A stretch of 64,000 bases of DNA. It comes from Cryobacterium arcticum (GTDB lineage Bacteria > Actinomycetota > Actinomycetes > Actinomycetales > Microbacteriaceae). Below the pieces are notes generated by a model. It ran no database searches, had not been told where the DNA came from, and saw only the letters and a list, made by a program, of their open reading frames with translations. The position numbers and the translations under genes are program-made. Shown here piece after piece: positions 9,065 through 18,869 of this stretch (position 1 is the first letter of the stretch; each line of letters begins with the position of its first letter). The DNA lies in the NCBI RefSeq assembly GCF_001679725.1, contig NZ_CP016282.1, positions 1,674,001-1,738,000 on the forward strand, read 5' to 3'.

Positions 9065-9520
9065 TCAGCCGAGAGCGGCGACCCACTCGGTGCTGCCGTC
9101 GGTGAAGCCCTGTTCCTTCCAGATCGGCACCCGGGTCTTGATCTCGTCGACCAGGGCCGCGCAGGCGGCGAAGGCAGCTGCACGGTGAGCGGAGGCCACC
9201 GCGCAAGCCAGCGCGATGTCGCCGATGCCGAGGTCGCCCACCCGGTGGGCGGCCGCGATCCGGCAGCCGGGGTGGGCCAGGGCCACGTCCCGCACGACCT
9301 CGGCGAGCACGGCCTCGGCGCTCGGATGCGCGCTGTAACGCAACCAGGTGACGCCGCGGTCCTCGTCGTGGTTGCGCACCACGCCCGCGAACGAGACGAC
9401 GGCGCCGGCGGCCTTGTCGGCCACGGCCGCCGTGCACTCCTCCACGGTGATGGGGGTCTCGTCCACGCGGGCGAACAGCACGGTTCCCGGAGCCAGGGCG
9501 TCTGGGGTGTCAGCGGTCAT
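9065..9520 (-). CDS. moaE: Molybdopterin synthase catalytic subunit MoaE
   Basis: A 151-residue MoaE. With MoaD it converts cyclic pyranopterin monophosphate to molybdopterin by adding two sulfurs. The family signatures are GAVVSFAGVVRNHDED, AAHRVGDLGIGDIAL, SAHRAAAFAAC and the active-site end KTRVPIWKEQGFTDGSTEW with the conserved lysine. ATG 9520 lies 11 bases inside the end of the preceding mog gene. It is the last gene of the moeA-moaC-mog-moaE operon. Its small partner MoaD is encoded on the other strand at 12818-13057. Confidence 0.95.
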   Translation of the reverse strand: MTADTPDALAPGTVLFARVDETPITVEECTAAVADKAAGAVVSFAGVVRNHDEDRGVTWLRYSAHPSAEAVLAEVVRDVALAHPGCRIAAAHRVGDLGIGDIALACAVASAHRAAAFAACAALVDEIKTRVPIWKEQGFTDGSTEWVAALG

Positions 9521-10121
9521 GGTGGGGGTCCTTCGTCAGTGGTGCTGCGGGTGTTGCTGCGGGCGGCGCACCGCCGGCGATAATCCGGGTGTCGTGGTCC
9601 AGCCCGGCCACCTGGTCGAGCAGGTGGTCGAGAATGTCGGCGAGCACGCCCAGGCCGTCGCGCACCCCGCCCGTTGAGCCGGGCAGGTTGATCACCACGG
9701 TACGGCCGCGCGCGATGCCGGCGTGACCGCGGGACAGCAGGGCCAGTGGCGTGGACGCCGCACCGCGGCGGCGCAGTTCCTCCATGATCCCGGGCAGCTC
9801 CCGGTCCAGCAGCGGCAGTGTCTGCTCGGGGGTCCGGTCGGTGGGGCTCACCCCGGTGCCGCCCGTTGTGATGACCAGGTCGAGGCCGGCCTCGATGGCG
9901 GCGGCCAGGGCGTCGCCAACGGGCTCACCGTCCACCACGACGGCGCGCTCGAGCACCAGCCAGCCCCGGTCCTGCAGCCAGGCGTCGATGACCGGGCCGG
10001 TGCGATCGGTGTACACCCCCGTGGCCGCCCGGGTCGACGCCACGACCACCTGCGCGGTCCGCCGCACTATGGCGCTCCCGCCGGAACTCCCGGCCGGCTC
10101 TGGTGTGGTGTCCGGGGTCAT
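9510..10121 (-). CDS. MogA/MoaB-type molybdopterin adenylyltransferase
   Basis: A 203-residue MoCF_biosynth-domain protein that should adenylylate molybdopterin before MoeA inserts molybdate. The family motifs are [37 protein letters not shown] and the [15 protein letters not shown] loop. ATG 10121 overlaps the moaC stop (ATGA). A low-complexity tail of about 30 residues ([14 protein letters not shown]) follows the domain. The sequence does not decide between the mogA and moaB names. Confidence 0.9.
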   Translation of the reverse strand: MTPDTTPEPAGSSGGSAIVRRTAQVVVASTRAATGVYTDRTGPVIDAWLQDRGWLVLERAVVVDGEPVGDALAAAIEAGLDLVITTGGTGVSPTDRTPEQTLPLLDRELPGIMEELRRRGAASTPLALLSRGHAGIARGRTVVINLPGSTGGVRDGLGVLADILDHLLDQVAGLDHDTRIIAGGAPPAATPAAPLTKDPHHDR

Positions 10122-10690
10122 TCGAGGCTCCAGTCGCCGCTCTTGCCGCCGGACTTGGCCAACACCCGGATGTCGGTGATGACGGCGTGCTTGTCGACGG
10201 CCTTGATCATGTCGTAGAGGGTGAGGGCGGCCACCGACACGCTGGTCAGCGCTTCCATCTCCACGCCGGTGACCCCGGTGGTCTTCACCGTCGCGGTGAT
10301 GACGACCCTGTCCAGACCCGGCTCGAAGTCGATGGTCGCGCCCGAGATCGGCAGCGGATGGCACAACGGGATCAGCGCCGAGGTCTGCTTGGCGCCCATG
10401 ATGCCCGCCACCCGGGCCACGGCGAGAGCCTCACCCTTGGGGAGCGTGCCCGCCACCACGAGGTCGATCACGTCCGGCCGGGTGATGAGGGTGGCCGTGG
10501 CCGTGGCGCGCCGCTTGGTGACGGGCTTGTCCGTCACATCCACCATCAGGGCCGCGCCGTCGGCGCGCACATGGCTGAGCCGGGGCGGTGTCTCGCCGGC
10601 CGGGCTCGCGGCCTCGCTCGTCCCGGTGACACCGTCGGTGTTGCCATCCGTGTTGTCCCCGGTGGCGGAGAGGGACGTGCTGTCAGTCAT
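10118..10690 (-). CDS. moaC: Cyclic pyranopterin monophosphate synthase MoaC
   Basis: A 190-residue protein. The MoaC domain starts near residue 38 ([19 protein letters not shown]) and carries [29 protein letters not shown] and [20 protein letters not shown], then KSGGKSGDW at the end. MoaC makes the pyranopterin from the 3',8-cyclo-GTP product of MoaA; moaA is not in the window. The first 35 or so residues are Thr/Gly-rich and not part of the domain. Start 10690 overlaps the moeA stop by 8 bases; a later start cannot be excluded. Confidence 0.95.
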   Translation of the reverse strand: MTDSTSLSATGDNTDGNTDGVTGTSEAASPAGETPPRLSHVRADGAALMVDVTDKPVTKRRATATATLITRPDVIDLVVAGTLPKGEALAVARVAGIMGAKQTSALIPLCHPLPISGATIDFEPGLDRVVITATVKTTGVTGVEMEALTSVSVAALTLYDMIKAVDKHAVITDIRVLAKSGGKSGDWSLE

Positions 10691-11975
10691 CGATACTCCA
10701 ATAGTTCACGGGCTCTCCCGCGGCGGCCGTGTCCAGCCCGACGGGAAGGTGCACCAGCACGGTCGCTGCCGCGTAGGAATGAAGGAGGTGCGAACTCGGA
10801 CCGCCCACCAGCTCGAGCGTTCCGTCCGGCCGCAGGATGCCGCGGCGCAGCTGGTGCTTGCCGGCCGGCGATTCCACCGCGGTCGCCAGCGGCGCGCGCA
10901 GCAGGGCCCGCTCGGGCCGGGGCAGGCCGGCCAGGGCGCGCAGCAGGGGGCGCAGGAAGACCTCGAACGAGATGAGGGCGCTCACCGGGTTGCCGGGGAA
11001 GGAGACCACGGGCACCGGGGCGGCGGCATCGCCGTCCGCAGTACTCGGGCGGGCGATCTCGCCGAGCCCCTGCGGGCCACCGGGCTGCATTGCCACGTGC
11101 AGGAACTCGACGCCGAGCGGGCCGAGCGCATCGCGCACCACCTCGCGGGCACCGGCGCTCACACCGCCCACGGTGACGATCAGGTCCACCTTTGGTGCCG
11201 CCGTCAGGAGCGCGAGCAGGTCGGCGGCATCGTCCGACGGGCAGGGCCGCGCGACCACTGTGCAGCCGGCATCGTGCAGGGCCTGGGTCAGGATCACGCT
11301 GTTGGAATCGTAGATCTGCCCGGCGGCGAGCGGCTCGCCGGCCGCACGGATCTCGTGGCCGGTGGCGATGAGCAGCACCCGGATGCGCTGGAGCACGGTG
11401 ATCTCGGTCACCCCGGTGCCCGCGAGAACACCGAGCTGCGCGGGCCCGAGGTGGCTGCCGGCCGGCAGCAGCAGGTCCCCGGCGGCCACATCGCTCCCGG
11501 CGGGCCGCACGAAGGTGCCGTGGGTCACGGGCGCAGCGAACGACACCGTGCCCGTCGTCGTCGTCGGAGGCAGGAAGCGTGGCGGGTCGGCCTGTTCGAT
11601 CGGCACGACCGCATCCGCGCCGGGCGGAATCGGCGCACCCGTCATGATGGGCGCGGCGGTTCCGGCCTGCAGCGCGGTGCCGGTGTCTCCGGCGGCGATG
11701 CGATCGGCGACGCGGAGAGCCACGGGGGTGCCGGTGGCGGCCGCCGTGAGATCGCCGGAGCGAACGGCGTAGCCGTCCATCTGCGAGTTGTCGAAGGGCG
11801 GCAGCGACACCGGCGAGGCCACGGCGGCGGCGAGGGTGCGGGCGCGAAAACCGTCGGGGTCGGCGGCGAGCCGCTCGCTCGAGAGAGTCAGGGTCTCCAC
11901 GGACCGGGTCTGGAACAGCGGTGCGAGAAGCGTCGCCACGGCCTCGCGATGCTGCTCGATCCTGCGCGCGCTCAT
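10683..11975 (-). CDS. moeA: Molybdopterin molybdenumtransferase MoeA
   Basis: A 430-residue MoeA that inserts molybdate into adenylylated molybdopterin. The domain order is typical: [18 protein letters not shown] near residue 50, [20 protein letters not shown], then the MoCF_biosynth core with YDSNSVIL and [16 protein letters not shown], and the [15 protein letters not shown] motif near residue 330. I start at ATG 11975 (MSARRIEQH); the frame is open further upstream but codes unconserved Pro-rich sequence. It is first in the moeA-moaC-mog-moaE operon. Confidence 0.93.
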   Translation of the reverse strand: MSARRIEQHREAVATLLAPLFQTRSVETLTLSSERLAADPDGFRARTLAAAVASPVSLPPFDNSQMDGYAVRSGDLTAAATGTPVALRVADRIAAGDTGTALQAGTAAPIMTGAPIPPGADAVVPIEQADPPRFLPPTTTTGTVSFAAPVTHGTFVRPAGSDVAAGDLLLPAGSHLGPAQLGVLAGTGVTEITVLQRIRVLLIATGHEIRAAGEPLAAGQIYDSNSVILTQALHDAGCTVVARPCPSDDAADLLALLTAAPKVDLIVTVGGVSAGAREVVRDALGPLGVEFLHVAMQPGGPQGLGEIARPSTADGDAAAPVPVVSFPGNPVSALISFEVFLRPLLRALAGLPRPERALLRAPLATAVESPAGKHQLRRGILRPDGTLELVGGPSSHLLHSYAAATVLVHLPVGLDTAAAGEPVNYWSIDD

Positions 11976-12112
11976 GTCACCATCCTGCCGCACCCGGGGC
12001 GGATGACGGCATCCGTGGCCGTGCCCCATTGAAGCGACCTGGACCCCCGGCGTATTCTGCTTCGGACGCGTGGCGCTGGGCGGCCGGGCCGAAGGTGCCG
12101 GCGGCCCCGCAG

Positions 12113-12150
12113 GGAAGGGCAAGCCAGGAAGGGCAAGCCGGGAAGGGCAG
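12113..12150 (+). repeat. Short 14-bp direct repeats before a RibD-like gene
   Basis: GGAAGGGCAAGCC plus one variable base occurs at 12113-12126 and 12127-12140, with a partial third copy GGAAGGGCAG at 12141-12150. Each copy carries a Shine-Dalgarno-like GGAAGGG, and the last lies 8-15 bases before ATG 12158. Confidence 0.6.
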
Positions 12151-12157
12151 GCAGGGC

Positions 12158-12742
12158 ATGGGGCGATTGGTGGTGCAGGAGTTCGTGACCGTCGACGGGT
12201 TCGCGGCGAACTCCGCCGGCGAGTTCACGGCCTATGAGCTGCTCGAGGGCGGCACCGCCGAATTCGACCGCAGCCAGACGGAGTGGCTGGCCGGCGTGGA
12301 GACCATGGTCCTCGGCGCCACCACCTATCGCATGTTCGCCGCCTATTGGCCCACGCCGGCGGCCGAGGGAGAGGTCATCACCGGTCCGCTCAACGCACTC
12401 CGCCGCCACGTGTTCTCCCGCAGTCTCGGCCACGCGCCCTGGGGCGACCTGCCCGCCGCCACCCTCGAATCCGGGGATGCGGTCGACGCCATCCGCCGGA
12501 TCAAGGCCGAAACCACGGGCAGTGTCGTGCTGTGGGGGAGCCTCGCCCTCAGCCGGGCCTTCTTCGCCGCGGGCGAGGTCGACGAGGTGAGGCTCGTGGT
12601 GATGCCCGTCGTGATCGGCTCCGGGCGTGGGGTCTTCCCAGCCGACATCGACCCAACGGTGCTCGATCTCACGAGCGCCCAGGTGTTCGACACCGGCCTT
12701 GTCGAGCTGGTCTACCTGCTGCGGCCCGCTCGGGAGTGGTGA
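12158..12742 (+). CDS. RibD C-terminal/dihydrofolate reductase-like protein
   Basis: A 194-residue single-domain protein of the DHFR-like RibD_C family. Conserved pieces are VVQEFVTVDGFAANSAGEF at the N-terminus, ETMVLGATTYRMFAAYWP, SVVLWGSLALSRAFFAAG and DEVRLVVMPVVIGSGRGVF. Such small proteins are presumed NADPH-dependent reductases, but few have known substrates. It is divergent from moeA and upstream of moaD, though no pathway link is visible. Confidence 0.85.
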   Translation: MGRLVVQEFVTVDGFAANSAGEFTAYELLEGGTAEFDRSQTEWLAGVETMVLGATTYRMFAAYWPTPAAEGEVITGPLNALRRHVFSRSLGHAPWGDLPAATLESGDAVDAIRRIKAETTGSVVLWGSLALSRAFFAAGEVDEVRLVVMPVVIGSGRGVFPADIDPTVLDLTSAQVFDTGLVELVYLLRPAREW

Positions 12743-12817
12743 CCCGTCGTAGGCTGGAGCTACGGAAGTGAACAGGCCGGGGACACTCCACCCGACCACG
12801 ACGAAGGGTCCATCAGC

Positions 12818-13057
12818 ATGCAGGTGCAGGTTCGATACTACGCCGCCGCCAAGGCGGCCACGGGCGTGGCCGAGGAAACCCGCCGGCTGCCCGCCGGGGC
12901 CACGATCGGCGCTTTCCTCGACGACCTGGGCAGCACCTCTCCCGCGGTGTTCGCGCGCTGTTCCTTCATCGTGAACGGCGTGGCCACCACGGACCGGGCC
13001 CGGGTGCTCGACGACGGCGACCGGCTGGACGTACTACCGCCCTTCGCCGGCGGCTGA
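12818..13057 (+). CDS. moaD: Molybdopterin synthase sulfur carrier subunit MoaD
   Basis: A 79-residue ubiquitin-fold protein (VQVRYYAAAKAATGV, then DGDRLDVLPPFAGG). The C-terminal Gly-Gly is the residue pair adenylylated by MoeB and then thiocarboxylated. It provides sulfur to MoaE (9065-9520). The gene stands alone on the plus strand, apart from the moa operon. Confidence 0.92.
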   Translation: MQVQVRYYAAAKAATGVAEETRRLPAGATIGAFLDDLGSTSPAVFARCSFIVNGVATTDRARVLDDGDRLDVLPPFAGG

Positions 13058-13095
13058 GGCGCGCCCGCACCGACGGGCCCGCCCCGACCGGCCTG

Positions 13096-14937
13096 TTACG
13101 GAGTGACGACCGCGAAAGAGGGATCCGGGGCGTCGAGCAGGGCGAACAACCGCGACAGCACCCCGGTGTCACCCGTCATGTCGACCCCGCTGAACGAGCC
13201 GCTGGCCACCGCCTGAGCAAGCCGGGTGCGGCTGATGCGCACGTTGAGGTCCGCGGCGCGGGGTTTCTGCATCGGATAGTGCACCAGGGCACCGTGGCTC
13301 AGCTCAAGGCGATAGAGGTCGCGGGTGTCGGTGATCACCCAATTGATGGCGAAGCTCTCGTTCCAGGCTCGTGGCCCGACCACCCGGATCGCCAGGGTGT
13401 CGAAGAGCTGGGTCACCGTGAGGGCGCTGAGCAGCCCGCCCGCGCTGATGTCGTTCCGGCCGACTCCGTAACGCAGCTCGTTGGCGCCGGTGAGGAAGAC
13501 ATTCCGCCAGGTGGCGTTCTCCGCGCCGAGGCCCAACCGCTCAAGTCCGGTCGCCAGGAGTTCCCGGGCCGCGCCGTCGCCGGGGTCGGCGAAAACGGCG
13601 TGGCTGGCCAGCTCTACGGCGAAGCGCAGGTCGCCGGCCTCGAGATACCGGCGGGCGTGCTCGAGCGTGGCCGCCACACCGCCCATCACCTCGACGTACC
13701 GGCTGGCGGCGGCGGTAGGCGGATGCTGCCACAGGTGGGCCGGGTTGCCGTCGTACCAGCCGAGGTAGCGCTGGTAGATCGCCTTGACGTTGTGGTTCAC
13801 CGAACCGTAGTACCCCCGGGTGTGCCAGAGCGTGGCGAGGCTGGGCGGCAACTCGAAGTCCTCGGCGATCTCGATTCCGGTGAGCCCCTGGTTCATCAGC
13901 CGCACGGTCTGATCGTGCAGGTAGGCGTACAGGTCACGCTGTTCGCCGAGGAAGTCGATGATCTCCCGGGTGCCCCAGGTCGGCCAGTGGTGCGAGGCGA
14001 ACTCGACATCCGACCGGTGCCCGAACAATTCGATGGCCTCGCCGATGTACCGCGACCACATGCGCGGGTCACGCACCTGGGCGCCGCGCAGGGTGAGCAG
14101 GTTGTGCAGGGTGTGGGTGGCGTTCTCGGCCATGCAGAGCGCGCGGTGGTCGGGGAAGTACAGGTTCATCTCCGACGGGCACTCGGTGCCTGGGGTGAGC
14201 TGGAAGACGATCCGCACCCCGTCGAGCACCTCCTCCTGACCGGTCTGCGTGATCTCGATGGTGGGCACCAACAGTCCGATGGTGCCCGTTGAGGCCCCGG
14301 GCCCCAGGCCGATGCCCACCCGGCCCGACGCGCTGCGGGCCAGCGGATGACCGTCGTAGTAGTAGCCGCGGCGGAACATGGCCGTGCCGGCGTAGACGTT
14401 CTCGGACACGGCGTTGTCGAGGAAGTGCTCAGGGGCGACCACGGGGATCGCGGAGTCCGGCTCGGCCACTCCGAGCACACCGCCGAAGTGGTCGACGTGC
14501 GCGTGGGTGTAGACGATGGCGGTGACCGGACGGTCGCCGCGGTGCTGGCGGTACAGGTCGAGCGCTGCTGCGGCGGTCTCGGCCGAGATGAGGGGGTCGA
14601 TCACGATCACCCCGCGCTCGCCCTCGACGAAGGTCACATTCGAGAGGTCGAATCCCCGCACCTGGTAGATGCCCTCTGTCACCTCGTAGAGGCCGTGTTT
14701 GGCGGTGAGGGCACTCTGGCGCCAGAGGCTGTCGTTGACGCTCTCCGAACCCTCGCCGGCCAGGAACGCCAGGCTGTCCATCTCCCAGACCACGCGTCCG
14801 TCATCCGCGCGGATGACCAGGGGGTCGATGCTCCCGAGGAACCCTCGGTCCGACGCCACGTCATCGGCCGTGCGTGCCCTGCCGGGATGAACCGGGATGC
14901 TGCCCGTCGTGCCGTCTCGTGTGCCGCCATCGTCCAT
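13096..14937 (-). CDS. Alkyl/aryl-sulfatase-like metallo-beta-lactamase fold hydrolase
   Basis: A 613-residue protein of the SdsA/BDS1 alkylsulfatase family. The metal-binding motif THAHVDHFGG is near residue 142. The family sequences LTPGTECPSEMNLYFPDHRA and MAENATHTLHNLLTLRGAQV follow, then the dimerization domain (YLGWYDGNPAHLWQHPP) and an SCP2-like C-terminal domain. Members release sulfate from alkyl sulfate esters using two zinc ions. ATG 14937 has GGAGG 8 bases upstream (14946-14950); the first upstream ATG (14952) overlaps that site. No export signal is evident. Confidence 0.9.
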   Translation of the reverse strand: MDDGGTRDGTTGSIPVHPGRARTADDVASDRGFLGSIDPLVIRADDGRVVWEMDSLAFLAGEGSESVNDSLWRQSALTAKHGLYEVTEGIYQVRGFDLSNVTFVEGERGVIVIDPLISAETAAAALDLYRQHRGDRPVTAIVYTHAHVDHFGGVLGVAEPDSAIPVVAPEHFLDNAVSENVYAGTAMFRRGYYYDGHPLARSASGRVGIGLGPGASTGTIGLLVPTIEITQTGQEEVLDGVRIVFQLTPGTECPSEMNLYFPDHRALCMAENATHTLHNLLTLRGAQVRDPRMWSRYIGEAIELFGHRSDVEFASHHWPTWGTREIIDFLGEQRDLYAYLHDQTVRLMNQGLTGIEIAEDFELPPSLATLWHTRGYYGSVNHNVKAIYQRYLGWYDGNPAHLWQHPPTAAASRYVEVMGGVAATLEHARRYLEAGDLRFAVELASHAVFADPGDGAARELLATGLERLGLGAENATWRNVFLTGANELRYGVGRNDISAGGLLSALTVTQLFDTLAIRVVGPRAWNESFAINWVITDTRDLYRLELSHGALVHYPMQKPRAADLNVRISRTRLAQAVASGSFSGVDMTGDTGVLSRLFALLDAPDPSFAVVTP

Positions 14938-15055
14938 GATGACCACCTCCATCGCTGCGGTCAGGGCTCGGTCGAGTCCCGCTGCGCACACCATAACCGG
15001 ATGGGCTCGCAGGCACAGTGGGCGTGATGAGGATGGATCGACCAGCCGCGGACGG

Positions 15056-15457
15056 TTACCTCCCCGCGTAGTCCTCGTCGGTGATGTGCTCGAGCCAGAC
15101 GGTGGTCGTGACGGGATCGTCGGCGGATTCCAGCATGGCAATGTGCTCCATGAAGCTGTCCTGCGAGGCAGCGTGGAAGTGTTCTTCGCCAGGCGGGGTG
15201 TAGAGCGTCTGGCCGGGATAGACCTCGATGATGTTCCCGTCGCGGGTGCCGAAGCGGGCTACGCCCTGAGTGACCCTGAGGTACTGGCCGCGCCCATGGG
15301 AATGCCAGGCCGTGCGTGCGCCGGGGGCGAAGCGCACGACCGCGACGGTCATCCGCTGGTCGTCCGTGTGCGGGGTTGCGACAAAGTCCAGCCACACGTC
15401 ACCGGCGAATTGAGCAGCCGGATTCTTGACGGTCGGTGTGCGGGGTTCGATCTGCAT
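15056..15457 (-). CDS. Small cupin-domain protein
   Basis: A 133-residue single cupin barrel. Metal-ligand motif 1 is GARTAWHSHGRGQYLRVTQG and motif 2 is PPGEEHFHAAS. ATG 15457 is preceded by GAGGAGAACC. It is divergent from a carboxymuconolactone-decarboxylase-like gene across 235 bases, a pairing often seen in small redox or quinone-detoxification units. The specific reaction is not evident. Confidence 0.85.
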   Translation of the reverse strand: MQIEPRTPTVKNPAAQFAGDVWLDFVATPHTDDQRMTVAVVRFAPGARTAWHSHGRGQYLRVTQGVARFGTRDGNIIEVYPGQTLYTPPGEEHFHAASQDSFMEHIAMLESADDPVTTTVWLEHITDEDYAGR

Positions 15458-15692
15458 GATGGTTCTCCTCGATGGTGCCCGTGTGGTTCCGGCGCTGCCG
15501 AAGACGCCCGGTCGGGTCTGCCCGGGTCGGCCGAGGTCGACGCTAGGGCAACCGGGGCCGAGGAGGAACACCCTGTCAGTACCTCGTCCAGCAGGGTCTC
15601 CCTGAGCGGCCGGCGATGCGGTGTGCTGGTGCTGGGCGCGTGCAACACACGCGACGCCGCACGACGCAGTCACGACAGCCGAAGGAACCACA

Positions 15693-16034
15693 ATGACAGA
15701 CAGCAGTACCAGCCCTCACCGCACGCAGGTCGGCGGCGGACGCCGAGCCTTGGGTGCCTTCTCGCCCAAGCTGGCCGCACTCACCGACGACATCCTCTTC
15801 GCGGATGTCTGGAATAGGCCGGAGCTGTCCCCGCGTGATCGCAGTCTGATCACGGTCGCCGTGCTCACCGCCGGCGGCGACACCGAGCAGCTTGCGTTCC
15901 ACCTCGACCACGCCGTGAAGAACGGGGTCACCAGGGATGAACTCATCGAGGCCATCACGCACGTGGCGTTCTACGCCGGCTGGCCCAAGGGCATGGCCGC
16001 GATGAACGTCGCCCAGCGCGTCTTCGGGGACTGA
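15693..16034 (+). CDS. Carboxymuconolactone decarboxylase-family protein
   Basis: A 113-residue all-helical protein with the family core ELSPRDRSLITVAVLTAGGD, LDHAVKNGVTRDELIEAI and VAFYAGWPKGMAAMNVAQRV. It lacks the CxxC pair of AhpD-like peroxidases, so it fits the decarboxylase-like branch better than a thiol peroxidase. GAAGGAA precedes ATG 15693. The partner cupin gene is divergent. Confidence 0.85.
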   Translation: MTDSSTSPHRTQVGGGRRALGAFSPKLAALTDDILFADVWNRPELSPRDRSLITVAVLTAGGDTEQLAFHLDHAVKNGVTRDELIEAITHVAFYAGWPKGMAAMNVAQRVFGD

Positions 16035-16085
16035 TCGACCGGCCGACGAGCAGCGCCGCACGGGGAGCCTGATAGTCGTCGCTGA

Positions 16086-17384
16086 TCAGTACCGCGGCTT
16101 GCCGGGTTCGATCCGGCGCACCCAGTCGTCGATGCCGCCCGCGAGGTGGGTCACATCCGACCAGCCGTTGTCGAGCAGTACGCCGCGGGCGTACTCGGAG
16201 CGGGTACCGTGGTGGCAGTACAGGATGACGCGCGAATCGGGGTCGAGCACCTGCCGGGCACTCTCGGTGAGCAGCTGCGCCATCGGCACCAGCGCCGACC
16301 CGTCGATCGCGACGATGTCGCGCTCCCACGGCTCACGGATGTCGACGAGCACGAAGTCGGCGGTACCGGCCGCGCGATCGGCGAGCAGGGCGGCCAGCTC
16401 CTCCGAGTCGATCTCTTCTGGTGTTCCTGAGCCCGGACCGGGCTCGGCGGCGGCGGCGGCGGGGTGGGCGTGGGTAGGAACCTGGCTGTGGCTGGTGTCC
16501 CTGGTCACGGCTTCAACGGGAACGGTTTCCGGGGGTAGGGCTTCCGCCGGTGCGGTTTCCCGGGGCGCGGTGTCGGAGGACGGCACCGCTGCCGCTGCGG
16601 CCGCTTCCGCTTCGGCCGGCACTGAGCCCGAATACGGCACCTCGCGCCAGGAGGCATCCAGGCCGTCGTGCACGAGCAGCCGACCGAACAGCGGTTCGCC
16701 GAAGCCGACGATGAGCTTGAGGGTCTCGGTGGCCATCATGGCGCCGATGCTCGCGCACACCGAGCCGAGCACACCGGCCATCGCGCAGGTCTCGGCCTCG
16801 TCGGGGCCGGGGGTGCTGGGGAAGAGGTCCTCCAACCGGGTGCCTCCCCGGGGGCCGTCGACCCAGAAGGTAGTGACGAGTCCGTCGAAGCGCAGGACCG
16901 AACCCCAGACATAGGGCTTGTGCAGCCGGGCCGCCGCGTCGTGCGCGAGATGGCGGGTGGCGAAGTTGTCGGTGCCGTCGACCACGATGTCGTAGTCGTC
17001 CACGAGCTCCTGCACATTGGCCGCCGTGAGCCGGGTCTGGTGCGCCACGACCTCGATCAACGGGTTGTGTGCGCGCAGGGCGGCGGCGGCGGCCTCGGCC
17101 TTGGGCTGGGCGAGGTCGGCCATGGAGTAGATCGTCTGGCGGTGCAGATTGGACACCTCGACGCTGTCGGAGTCGACGATGCCGATCGTGCCCACCCCGG
17201 CCGCGGCCAGCGCCGTGAGCACGGGGGAGCCGAGACCACCCGCACCGATCATGAGCACCCGGGCGACGGCGAGGCGCCGCTGGCCGAGGTCGCCGACCTG
17301 GTCGAGGGAGAGCTGACGGGCGTAACGCCGGCGCTGGTCGGGGGTGAGCGGCGGCCCCGGGGAAACAAGGGGAGCGTGCGGCAT
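16086..17384 (-). CDS. MoeB/ThiF-type adenylyltransferase fused to a rhodanese domain
   Basis: A 432-residue two-domain protein. Residues 1 to about 255 are an E1-like domain: RRYARQLSLDQVG, nucleotide loop IGAGGLGSP near residue 48, the GTIGIVDSDSVEVSNLHRQT strand and DGTDNFATRHLAHDAA. After an Ala/Pro/Thr-rich linker of about 70 residues comes a rhodanese domain with active-site loop YCHHGTRSE (cysteine near 390) and GGIDDWV. It should adenylylate MoaD (perhaps also ThiS-like carriers) and pass sulfur through the rhodanese cysteine. The two CxxC zinc pairs of E. coli MoeB are missing. It is divergent from sufS, a probable sulfur source. Confidence 0.9.
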   Translation of the reverse strand: MPHAPLVSPGPPLTPDQRRRYARQLSLDQVGDLGQRRLAVARVLMIGAGGLGSPVLTALAAAGVGTIGIVDSDSVEVSNLHRQTIYSMADLAQPKAEAAAAALRAHNPLIEVVAHQTRLTAANVQELVDDYDIVVDGTDNFATRHLAHDAAARLHKPYVWGSVLRFDGLVTTFWVDGPRGGTRLEDLFPSTPGPDEAETCAMAGVLGSVCASIGAMMATETLKLIVGFGEPLFGRLLVHDGLDASWREVPYSGSVPAEAEAAAAAAVPSSDTAPRETAPAEALPPETVPVEAVTRDTSHSQVPTHAHPAAAAAEPGPGSGTPEEIDSEELAALLADRAAGTADFVLVDIREPWERDIVAIDGSALVPMAQLLTESARQVLDPDSRVILYCHHGTRSEYARGVLLDNGWSDVTHLAGGIDDWVRRIEPGKPRY

Positions 17385-17495
17385 GGCGGGCCTTTCTGCT
17401 GGGTTCCAGCCTAAGCCTCGCAGGCGACGGCCCGGCCGCCTGAGCGGATGCCGCGCACCCTGCCACCCGGCAGCGGGGGAACGGTACCCTGGAGT

Positions 17496-18869
17496 ATGAC
17501 GTTCGTTGCACCCCCGGCTTCCTCGCGTGACCAGACTCCCCCTACCGGCACGGCCGGCGCGGACAAACTCGGGGCCGCCAAACTCGTCGCCGACACCCTC
17601 AGCGCCGACGAGGTCCTGCGCATCCGCAACGACTTCCCGGTGCTGAACCAGCAGGTCAACGGGCATCCGCTCAACTATCTCGACTCCGGCGCCACCTCGC
17701 AGAACCCGATCAGCGTGATGGAGGCCGAGCAGGAGTACTACGAACAACGCAACGCCGCCGTGCACCGCGGCGCGCACACCCTGGCGTTCGCCGCCACCGA
17801 GGTGTTCGAGGCCGCCCGCGCCACCGTCGCCGCGTTCGTGGGCGCCCGGGAGAACGAGATCGTCTGGACCTCCAACGCCACCGAGGGCGTCAACCTGGTC
17901 TCCTACTCCTTCTCCAACGCGTCCCTCGGGCTGGGCGGCCCCGCCGCGGCCCGGTTCCGGCTGGGTGCCGGCGACGAGATCGTCGTCACCGAGATGGAAC
18001 ACCACTCCAACCTCATCCCGTGGCAGCAGCTGGCGCTGCGCACCGGCGCCACCCTGCGGTTCATCCCGGTGCTGGACGACGGCACCCTCGACCTGGCCGC
18101 CGCCGCCGAGATCGTCAACCCCCGCACCCGGCTGCTGGCCGTCACCCACGCGTCCAACGTGGTGGGCACCATCAACCCGATCGAGGACCTCGTCGCCCTC
18201 GCCCACGGTGTCGACGCGCTGGTGTTCCTCGACGCCTGCCAGTCCGTGCCGCACCTGGCCATCGACCTGGCCGCCCTCGACGTGGACTTCGCCGTGTTCT
18301 CCGGGCACAAGATGCTCGGCCCCACCGGCATCGGCGTGCTCTACGGCAAGGCCGAACTCCTGGCCGCGATGCCGCCGTTCCTCACCGGTGGGTCGATGAT
18401 CACCACGGTCGACCTGCAGACCGCCGAGTTCCTCGCGCCGCCGCAGAGGTTCGAGGCGGGCACCCAGCGCATCTCCCAGGCCATCGCCCTGGCCGCGGCC
18501 GTGGACTACCTCGCGCACACCGGGATGGACCGGATCCGCACCCGGGAGGCCGAGCTCGGCCGCCGGCTCGTGGAGGGCGTGACGGCCATCCCCGGCGTGC
18601 GCCTGCTCGGCCCCGGCCTCGGCGTGGAGCGCATCGGCCTGGCCGCCGTGGACGTCGCCGGCGTCCACGCGCACGACGTGGGCCAGTTCCTCGACGAGGC
18701 CGGCATCGCCGTGCGGGTGGGCCACCACTGCGCCCAGCCGCTGCACCGCCGGCTCGGCGTCACCGCGTCCACCCGGGCCAGCACCTACCTGTACACGACC
18801 GACGACGAGGTCGACCAGTTCCTGGCCGTGCTCGCCGAGGTCGCCCCGTTCTTCGGAGTCACCCGATGA
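17496..18869 (+). CDS. sufS: Cysteine desulfurase SufS
   Basis: A 457-residue class-V aminotransferase fold enzyme taking sulfur from cysteine onto an active-site cysteine. PLP-site features are TEMEHHSNLIPWQ, DACQSVPHLAIDL and SGHKMLGPTG with the Schiff-base lysine near residue 271. RVGHHCAQPLHRRLG places the persulfide cysteine near 410, typical of SufS. The N-terminus has about 45 poorly conserved residues. ATG 17496 is the best start, though the GGAG just before it is too close to be its ribosome-binding site. sufU follows with an ATGA overlap. Confidence 0.93.
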   Translation: MTFVAPPASSRDQTPPTGTAGADKLGAAKLVADTLSADEVLRIRNDFPVLNQQVNGHPLNYLDSGATSQNPISVMEAEQEYYEQRNAAVHRGAHTLAFAATEVFEAARATVAAFVGARENEIVWTSNATEGVNLVSYSFSNASLGLGGPAAARFRLGAGDEIVVTEMEHHSNLIPWQQLALRTGATLRFIPVLDDGTLDLAAAAEIVNPRTRLLAVTHASNVVGTINPIEDLVALAHGVDALVFLDACQSVPHLAIDLAALDVDFAVFSGHKMLGPTGIGVLYGKAELLAAMPPFLTGGSMITTVDLQTAEFLAPPQRFEAGTQRISQAIALAAAVDYLAHTGMDRIRTREAELGRRLVEGVTAIPGVRLLGPGLGVERIGLAAVDVAGVHAHDVGQFLDEAGIAVRVGHHCAQPLHRRLGVTASTRASTYLYTTDDEVDQFLAVLAEVAPFFGVTR

